Notes under the pieces: model-generated
Database searches by the model: none
What the model was told of the DNA's origin: nothing
What the model saw: only the letters and a program-made list of their open reading frames with translations
Translations under genes and position numbers: made by a program
In this document: piece after piece, positions 1-4,367 of the stretch
Numbering within the stretch: position 1 is the stretch's first letter
Layout: each line of letters starts with the position of its first letter
NCBI GenBank assembly: GCA_024641625.1
Contig: JAHECQ010000230.1
Location: 1-6,400 of the forward strand
DNA length: 6,400 nt
Direction of reading: 5' to 3'
Source of the DNA: Acidimicrobiales bacterium
GTDB lineage: Bacteria; Actinomycetota; Acidimicrobiia; Acidimicrobiales; SZUA-35

Positions 1-1
1 G

Positions 2-208
2 CCTGGACCGCCGCCTGGCATGGATCCTTCGATGATGGGTGGACCGCCGCTCGACCCGATGGGGATGCCGCCAGGGGCGAGGCCTCCTGGTGGGATGCCT
101 CCCGAGTTGACGCCTGAGATCCTTGCTGCGATGTTGGCGATGGAGCGCGGTCTGCCGCCCGGGCAGGGTCTCCCACCGGAGATGCTTGCCGCCGGTCCCC
201 CGATGTAG
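2..208 (+). CDS. C-terminal end of probable portal protein (5' truncated)
   Basis: The reading frame is open from base 2 with no stop before the TAG at 206-208, so this is the 3' end of a gene that begins upstream of the window. The visible 68 residues are very rich in Pro, Gly and Met (repeats such as GGPP, GMPP and LPP). They contain one helical-looking stretch (TPEILAAMLAMERG), so the tail is probably flexible. Portal proteins of tailed phages that lie just before a scaffold gene often end in such Pro/Gly/Met-rich tails. The call rests on this and on position (portal, scaffold, capsid), because no portal core is visible. The internal ATG at 20 could be a start but has no convincing Shine-Dalgarno, and the frame continues upstream of it. 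A small separate protein, or another head protein before the scaffold, remains possible. Confidence 0.55.
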   Translation, partial: PGPPPGMDPSMMGGPPLDPMGMPPGARPPGGMPPELTPEILAAMLAMERGLPPGQGLPPEMLAAGPPM

Positions 209-243
209 GGGATTGGAACAAACAGGGCATACGTGACAATCCG

Positions 244-255
244 CGCCTCGAGGCG
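244..255. repeat. 12-bp perfect palindrome upstream of scaffold gene
   Basis: The sequence CGCCTCGAGGCG is a perfect inverted repeat with no loop, in the 61-base spacer between the portal and scaffold genes. It overlaps the only Shine-Dalgarno-like bases (GAGG, 250-253), which sit 16 nt from the scaffold ATG and so are poorly placed. It could be a protein-binding site, but palindromes of this length also arise by chance in GC-rich DNA. No function can be assigned. Confidence 0.3.
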
Positions 256-269
256 TAGCATGCCCCCCG

Positions 270-1157
270 ATGACCAACTTCACCGAAGAGTCAACCCAGG
301 TCGAAGAGACCACCACAGAAGCAGAGATCGGTCTCGCCGCTGGCGAGGAAGCCGTCGAAGCATCACAGACAACCGAAGACGCCCCGCCGGCTGAACCCGA
401 GTACGACTATCTCGACACCTCTGAGGTGGGAGATCGTTACGTCAAGGTCAAGGTCGACGGGGAGGACATCTCGGTCCCACTGTCTGAGGCCCTTCAGGGC
501 TATCAGCGCCAAGAAGCGTTCACTCGCAAGACCCAAGAGATCGCAGCAATGCGTCAGGAAGCGGAGGATGCCCTCCGTCTGGCACAAGCAGTGCAGGCGA
601 ACCCAGGTCTCACGATGCAGGTTCTCGCCAACCAGGCGGGGATGTCTGTCGAACAGTTCCTGGGGTTGTCAGCAGCGCAACAGCAGCAGGTTGCTGCCGA
701 AGCGTCTGAGCCTCAGTACTCCGATCCCATCGAGCGGGCACTTGCCGAAGAGCGGCAAGCACGCATCGCACTCGAGCAGCGGATCGAGCAGCGGGAAGCC
801 GACGAAGTCCTCCGTGGCGCGATCGGGAGTCTGCAACAGCAACTCGGAGCAACGGATGAAGACGTTCGTAGCGTCGTCGGTCAGGCACTCAAGATGGGTG
901 TGGGGCCGGAGATGTTTCCGATGATCTACCAGTCGCAGCAGTTCCAGAAACTGTCGGCGGCGCAGCAGGCACAGACTCTGTCTCAACAGCAGACAGAAGC
1001 GGCTGATGCCCAGCGTCGGCAGGCAGCGGCACAGGCGTCGCAGGTAGTGAGTTCGGGTTCGGGCGTCGTCGGCACGACTCCAACGCCGGTTGCTGATCAA
1101 CCGATGTCGATCGAAGCTGCAGTCAGCGCCGCACTGGATCAGTACGGAGTCGTCTGA
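270..1157 (+). CDS. Capsid scaffolding protein
   Basis: The 295-residue protein is acidic, Gln/Ala/Glu-rich and largely helical, directly upstream of the major capsid gene: the usual size, composition and place of a phage scaffold. Residues 1-45 are a disordered Glu/Thr-rich segment. Residues 57-92 carry a pattern common in phage scaffolds (VKVKVDGEDISVPLSEAL, then GYQRQEAFTRKTQE). Residues 90-110 and 152-192 look like coiled coil. Residues 222-260 are a Gln/Ala-rich helix with several QQ runs. After a Ser/Gly/Thr/Pro linker, residues 280-295 (SIEAAVSAALDQYGVV) form a short amphipathic helix. In known scaffolds the C-terminal helix binds coat protein, so this is a likely docking tail (inference). 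No protease motif is evident. The ATG at 270 has a weak Shine-Dalgarno. An ATG at 260 is out of frame. The protein should act transiently inside the procapsid. Confidence 0.82.
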   Translation: MTNFTEESTQVEETTTEAEIGLAAGEEAVEASQTTEDAPPAEPEYDYLDTSEVGDRYVKVKVDGEDISVPLSEALQGYQRQEAFTRKTQEIAAMRQEAEDALRLAQAVQANPGLTMQVLANQAGMSVEQFLGLSAAQQQQVAAEASEPQYSDPIERALAEERQARIALEQRIEQREADEVLRGAIGSLQQQLGATDEDVRSVVGQALKMGVGPEMFPMIYQSQQFQKLSAAQQAQTLSQQQTEAADAQRRQAAAQASQVVSSGSGVVGTTPTPVADQPMSIEAAVSAALDQYGVV

Positions 1158-1160
1158 CGC

Positions 1161-1190
1161 TTTGATCTCTCTCTCCTGATAGGGGTCAAA
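1161..1190 (+). promoter_or_regulatory. Leader hairpin covering the capsid Shine-Dalgarno
   Basis: In the 35-base gap before the capsid gene, TTTGATCTCT (1161-1170) can pair with AGGGGTCAAA (1181-1190). This gives a 10-bp stem with two G-U pairs around a 10-nt loop. The stem contains the whole capsid Shine-Dalgarno AGGGG (1181-1185), which lies 7 nt from the ATG at 1193. A competing fold pairs CTCCT (1173-1177) with AGGGG across a 3-nt loop. The pairing is visible directly. A role in tuning capsid translation is inference, and the modest, A-U-ended stem may simply be melted by ribosomes. Confidence 0.4.
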
Positions 1191-1192
1191 TC

Positions 1193-2242
1193 ATGGCACT
1201 CGCCGCACACGTTCCCGCCTCGTGGGACGACATTCTGTCGACCACGATGCACAACTACCACAAGACGCTCACCGACAACGTCTTCAACGGTCGTCCGCTC
1301 CTCAATCACTTGATGAGCTCGGGCCGCGTGAAGACGATCTCCGGTGGTGTCTCCATCGTGGAACCGCTCATGTACTCCGAGGGGTACGCCGACTCGTACG
1401 CCGAGTGGGATCCTGTGGAGGTCAACCCGCAGGTCACCGCTACGGCTGCCCAGTTCCCCTGGAAGCAGCTCGTCGCAACGATCGCCATTTCTGGTCTCGA
1501 AGAGGCACAGAACAACGGTCGCGAGCAGATCATCAACCTCCTCGAGGCGAAGATCATGCAGGCCGAGGACACCCTCAAGACGTTGCTGAACGGCATGCTG
1601 TTCGGTACTCGTGCAGGGACCACGGCAACGAACGACTTCCTTGGTCTGCCGACGATCATCGATGACACGCTGGAGGTCGGTGGAATCACGCCGACCACCC
1701 CCGACGAGTGGTGGGCTTCGGTGGTCACCGACCTGCTCGCCCCGGTGGATGCCGCCGGTCTCGAGGCTGCGCTCCGCGCGGCCTACAACAAGACCAGCGA
1801 CTCCGGTCCCGATGTCGTGGACGCCATGTTCACGAACGCTTTCGGGTTCGGCTTCTACGAGTCGACGCTCACCCCGCAGGTGCGCTACACCGACACGTCG
1901 AAGGCGAACCTCGGGTTCCAGAACCTGATGTTCAAGAACGTCCCCATCATGTGGGACTTCCAGTGCTCTGGCGGCACCGAGGGAACCCTCGCTGACGACT
2001 CGGCGACGTTCTACGGCATCAACTCGAAGTACGTCGGCTTGAAGATCCACTCGGATCGCAACTTCAAGCAGTCCCCGTTCACGTCGAACCTCTCCGGTTC
2101 GGTGGGCCCGGGTACTGCGCCGCCGGCCGCTTCGGCGCTGGATGCTCGGATGAGCTTCATCACCACCTACGGCAACCTCGTCACTCGGAACCGGCGCCGC
2201 CTGTTCAAGGTGACCGGTGTCGAAGAGGCCACCACTCCCTGA
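1193..2242 (+). CDS. Major capsid protein
   Basis: This 349-residue protein resembles a recurring family of phage major capsid proteins, probably with an HK97-like fold. Recognisable blocks are DNVFNGRPLLNHL (28-40), SGGVSIVEPLMY (50-61), SGLEEAQNNGREQIINLLEA (100-119) followed by KIMQAE, and FYGINSKYVGLKIH (273-286). Near the C-terminus is YGNLVTRNRRRLFKVTGV (326-343). The family resembles the 'major capsid protein 13-like' group, though I name that group from memory. The length is normal and I see no N-terminal delta domain, which fits the separate scaffold gene just upstream. The ATG at 1193 has the best Shine-Dalgarno in this part of the window (AGGGG, 7-nt spacing), as expected for the most abundant virion protein. 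That site can be folded into a hairpin, and a strong hairpin follows the stop codon, so the gene is bracketed by RNA structure. Confidence 0.9.
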   Translation: MALAAHVPASWDDILSTTMHNYHKTLTDNVFNGRPLLNHLMSSGRVKTISGGVSIVEPLMYSEGYADSYAEWDPVEVNPQVTATAAQFPWKQLVATIAISGLEEAQNNGREQIINLLEAKIMQAEDTLKTLLNGMLFGTRAGTTATNDFLGLPTIIDDTLEVGGITPTTPDEWWASVVTDLLAPVDAAGLEAALRAAYNKTSDSGPDVVDAMFTNAFGFGFYESTLTPQVRYTDTSKANLGFQNLMFKNVPIMWDFQCSGGTEGTLADDSATFYGINSKYVGLKIHSDRNFKQSPFTSNLSGSVGPGTAPPAASALDARMSFITTYGNLVTRNRRRLFKVTGVEEATTP

Positions 2243-2260
2243 TCCGTAGCCGGTTGATTT

Positions 2261-2298
2261 CCCTGGGGGTCGGGCATCCTGTCGCTCGACCCCCAGGG
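2261..2298 (+). terminator. Strong GC hairpin after capsid gene: likely terminator or attenuator
   Basis: CCCTGGGGGTCG (2261-2272) is exactly complementary to CGACCCCCAGGG (2287-2298). The stem extends inward by one G-U and two G-C pairs to 15 bp around an 8-nt loop (2276-2283). It lies 18 bases after the capsid stop and 25 bases before the next start. No T-run follows (CCTTCCGTTGTG), so it is not a classical intrinsic terminator, although T-poor terminators are reported in actinobacteria and their phages. The next genes have no room for a promoter after it, so partial read-through is likely. That would make capsid mRNA more abundant than downstream mRNA. A role in mRNA stability or processing is the alternative. 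Confidence 0.7.
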
Positions 2299-2323
2299 CC
2301 TTCCGTTGTGAGAGGATTCAGGC

Positions 2324-2638
2324 ATGGCAGATCGCTACTACACCCACCAGAACGCAATCGGGTCCGAGCACGGCAAGACGCTCGTCGTGGCCCATACTCT
2401 CGCCGGCGAACATGTCGGCGGATCCGGCGGCGTCGAGCATGCCACCGACAGTGTCCGCCAGGTGACGGGCAACATGATGCGGGCCTACGAGGCGCCGAAG
2501 CGTCGTGCCAAGGACAACCCCGACAAGCCGCTGTGTCAGCACGAAGGCTGCAAGGCGTTCCAGATGAAGGCGTTCGAGTACTGCACCGGCCACGCGCGCA
2601 GCCGCGGGCTGTGGAGCCCTGATGGCAACGCTGGCTGA
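2324..2638 (+). CDS. Small putative zinc-binding protein of unknown function
   Basis: This 104-residue protein starts at an ATG preceded by GAGAGG with 8-nt spacing. The C-terminal part holds a compact Cys/His cluster, CQHEGC...CTGH: C71-x4-C76-x10-C87-x2-H90, with H73 as another candidate ligand. The spacing fits a small single-zinc fold resembling short CxxxxC...CxxH fingers in uncharacterised phage proteins. The middle (residues 50-68) is basic (RAYEAPKRRAKDNPDK). The N-terminal half is polar and Gly/His-rich with no recognisable domain. The gene sits between capsid and adaptor, where phages often encode head decoration, head completion or small accessory proteins. Its last 17 bases overlap the adaptor gene, implying coupled translation. 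I cannot assign a function; nucleic-acid binding is suggested only by the basic stretch and the zinc motif. Confidence 0.75.
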   Translation: MADRYYTHQNAIGSEHGKTLVVAHTLAGEHVGGSGGVEHATDSVRQVTGNMMRAYEAPKRRAKDNPDKPLCQHEGCKAFQMKAFEYCTGHARSRGLWSPDGNAG

Positions 2639-3281
2639 ACTCCGAGAGAAAGTCCGCACCCAGGTCGATGTCACCGGCCTCGAGTTGCCTGACGCCACCA
2701 TCGACTGGTATCTGCAGCAGGCGTTCGATCGAACGACCGCGGCCGAGAACACCTGGCCCTACTATCAGACCCACTGGGATCTGACGTTGCAGCCGGGTGA
2801 GACCACGATGCCGTTGCCGTCGGACTGCAACCCGGTGTCGATCGTGTCGCTGACATCGGACGAGAACTACAACCGCCCGCTGCACATGATCAACCAGGAG
2901 ACCGCCGAGGATGTCTACTTCCTGGTGCCCGGGACGATCTCGCCCTGGGTGACCGAGTTCTCGGTGTGGGGCGGCGACATCTACCTGTGGCCCCCGACCG
3001 ACTATCCCGAGGCGCAGGGGTACACGCTGCGTGGCTACCGACTCCCCGAGTCGATGACGACGACTGCAGGCCAGATCGACGCCGACCGTCGGCTGCATCT
3101 GCCGCTGGTGAACTATGCCTGCGCGCTGGCGTACGCGCAGCAGGAAGACACGACGCTCGAGGCCACCTACATGGAACGCTGGCAGCGTGACGTGGAGATG
3201 GCTCGGCAGGCGATCATGGAGCCGCAACGCAACCGGCCCGTGTACATGGGTGGCGGGCTGCGCCGCGGGTGGAGGTTCTGA
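2622..3281 (+). CDS. Head-tail adaptor protein (SU10/T7 gp11-like)
   Basis: The 219-residue protein has the layout of podovirus-type adaptors that dock under the portal ring. An N-terminal helix-turn-helix (LAELREKVRTQVDVTGLELP, 4-23, then DATIDWYLQQAFDR) is followed by a Trp-Pro motif (TWPYY, 44-48). A beta-rich middle has the pattern LTLQPGETTMPLPSDCNPVS (54-73). A second strand set is SVWGGDIYLWPPTDY (114-128). A long C-terminal helix region runs DADRRLHLPLVNYACALAYA (153-172) and on through YMERWQRDVEMARQAI (183-198). Adaptors of the SU10 type share this order and length, though I have no alignment. The last residues are basic (GGLRRGWRF) and could reach the portal or DNA. The ATG at 2622 has GGAG (2613-2616) 5 nt upstream, inside the previous gene. 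The stop overlaps the next start as TGATG, and GGAGG in its last codons serves the next gene. Confidence 0.72.
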   Translation: MATLAELREKVRTQVDVTGLELPDATIDWYLQQAFDRTTAAENTWPYYQTHWDLTLQPGETTMPLPSDCNPVSIVSLTSDENYNRPLHMINQETAEDVYFLVPGTISPWVTEFSVWGGDIYLWPPTDYPEAQGYTLRGYRLPESMTTTAGQIDADRRLHLPLVNYACALAYAQQEDTTLEATYMERWQRDVEMARQAIMEPQRNRPVYMGGGLRRGWRF

Positions 3282-3565
3282 TGGCTTCTCTCTACGGGCG
3301 TCGCTCCAAGGTTGTCATCGTCAACCCTCGTGGCCCTGTCGGCCCCGAGGGGCCTCCTGGCGTGCAGGGGCCGCAGGGACCGCAAGGTGTGCAGGGACCG
3401 ATCGGCCCGCAGGGCGGTCAGGGACCGACTGGTCCGCAGGGTCCGATCGGCGACACCGGCCCGCAGGGCGCGACGGGCGACCCGGGCACCTGGATTGGCA
3501 CGCAGGCAGAGTACGACGCCCTCGGCACCTACGACCCCGACGTGCTGTACACGATCGTGGGCTGA
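3281..3565 (+). CDS. Short collagen-like virion protein
   Basis: The 94-residue protein has three parts. A basic N-terminus (MASLYGRRSKVVIVNPR) is followed by 17 unbroken Gly-X-Y triplets (residues 18-68), rich in GPQ and GPI. The C-terminal 24 residues (WIGTQAEYDALGTYDPDVLY, then TIVG) resemble a 'GTqaeYdAL...DP.vLY' tail common in phage tail and fibre proteins. Collagen-like repeats in phages form trimeric stalks, so this is probably a short trimeric fibre, decoration or tip protein. Its location in the virion is unknown. I chose the ATG at 3281 because GGAGG (3271-3275) lies 5 nt upstream and the ATG overlaps the adaptor stop as TGATG. A GTG at 3269 is in frame but would place that Shine-Dalgarno inside the gene. 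Its opening (PPGVQGPQGPQG) matches the long collagen-like gene at 4360, which suggests paralogy. Confidence 0.82.
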   Translation: MASLYGRRSKVVIVNPRGPVGPEGPPGVQGPQGPQGVQGPIGPQGGQGPTGPQGPIGDTGPQGATGDPGTWIGTQAEYDALGTYDPDVLYTIVG

Positions 3566-3566
3566 C

Positions 3567-4367
3567 GTGCCGACGATCTCCGAAGCCGACGCTCTCTACA
3601 TGGGGGCCTTCCCGATTCGTCGCGTGTTCTGCCGTGAGGAACTCGTGTGGTCGGACTCCCCTCCCTATTCCGAGGCGATCGAGGCGTCGGCGCCGAACCA
3701 CTGGTGGAAGCTGGACGAGGCCGACACAGCCACCGAGGTCGCCGACTCCGGTTCGGACCCGCTGCCGCTGACCCGTGAAGGCGTCGGTCTGCTCGGCGAG
3801 CCCGGGCTGGTCGCCGAGGCCGGCACCTGCTTCGAGTCGCCGGAAGGCAACGAGGGACGCTTCAGTCTGCTCGGCGGTGACTGGGCTGCGTACAACGATG
3901 CGGTGACGTGGGAGTGCTGGGCGACGATGCCCACCGAGCAGGCCATCGTCCGCATCATGGGCAACCACCAGGCTGGCGCGCTCGGCGTCTTCCAGTTCGA
4001 GCTGAACGGCCCACTCCTGCGCGCCTACTGCGCTGTCGGCGTCGCTGCGGTGCTGGCGAACTGGAACGTCGATGACGCTGGCTTCGACGTCCGTGATGGC
4101 CGCAGTGTTCACCTTGTCGGTCACCGCGAGTCCACTGGTGGTGGCACGGCGGTCAGGCTCTACGTCAACGGCGTGCTGCGTGCCGACGGGTTCCGAGATG
4201 GTTTGCCGACCAACAACACGACCTGCAACTTCCGTGTCGGCGGTTACGGGGCGTCGGGCGCCAACCCGCTCGTCGGCAAGATCGACCACGCCGCCGTCTA
4301 CACGCGACTGCTCCCCGAGAGCGAGATCCTCGAGCACTACGAGGCGGGGGTGTACGGACGTGCCTGA
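3567..4367 (+). CDS. LamG/concanavalin-like beta-sandwich fibre protein
   Basis: The 266-residue protein begins with a short module, PTISEADALYMGAFPIRRVF (2-21) then CREELVW. This resembles the 'ADAlYlGs..v..vylG...vW' openings of many phage minor tail proteins. Residues 44-262 fit a LamG-like jelly roll. Characteristic points are HWWKLDE (45-51), AVTWECWA (112-119), VHLVGHR (181-187), TAVRLYVNGVL (194-204) and GKIDHAAVYTRLLPESEIL (237-255) near HYEAG. Such domains commonly bind glycans or surface proteins, so a receptor or host-surface adhesin role is likely (inference). The GTG at 3567 is preferred because it keeps the whole opening motif and lies one base after the upstream stop. An in-frame ATG at 3600 would cut the motif in half. 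No strong Shine-Dalgarno precedes the GTG, which points to translation by reinitiation. Confidence 0.78.
   Translation: MPTISEADALYMGAFPIRRVFCREELVWSDSPPYSEAIEASAPNHWWKLDEADTATEVADSGSDPLPLTREGVGLLGEPGLVAEAGTCFESPEGNEGRFSLLGGDWAAYNDAVTWECWATMPTEQAIVRIMGNHQAGALGVFQFELNGPLLRAYCAVGVAAVLANWNVDDAGFDVRDGRSVHLVGHRESTGGGTAVRLYVNGVLRADGFRDGLPTNNTTCNFRVGGYGASGANPLVGKIDHAAVYTRLLPESEILEHYEAGVYGRA

Noticed and set aside
213..240. Possible promoter TTGGAA - 16 bp - GACAAT before the scaffold gene
   Set aside because: Each box matches only 4 of 6 consensus bases, the -10 lacks its first T, and the genes around it look co-transcribed. Not enough to list as a feature.
568..924. Alternative + strand frame inside the scaffold gene
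   Set aside because: It encodes Ser/Arg-rich sequence without motifs, has no credible ribosome site and lies wholly inside a well-supported gene.
3312..3566. Upstream open extension of the LamG-like frame through the short collagen gene, suggesting a frameshift fusion
   Set aside because: The extension encodes an Arg/Ser-rich nonsense sequence, while the other frame gives perfect Gly-X-Y triplets. No clear slippery heptamer lies at the junction, and a GTG start with a conserved N-terminal motif explains the second gene.
4072..4359. Upstream open extension of the long collagen-like frame
   Set aside because: It overlaps the conserved LamG-like C-terminal region in another frame and encodes low-complexity Ser/Thr/Arg sequence. 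The GTG at 4360 fits the paralogous lead-in.
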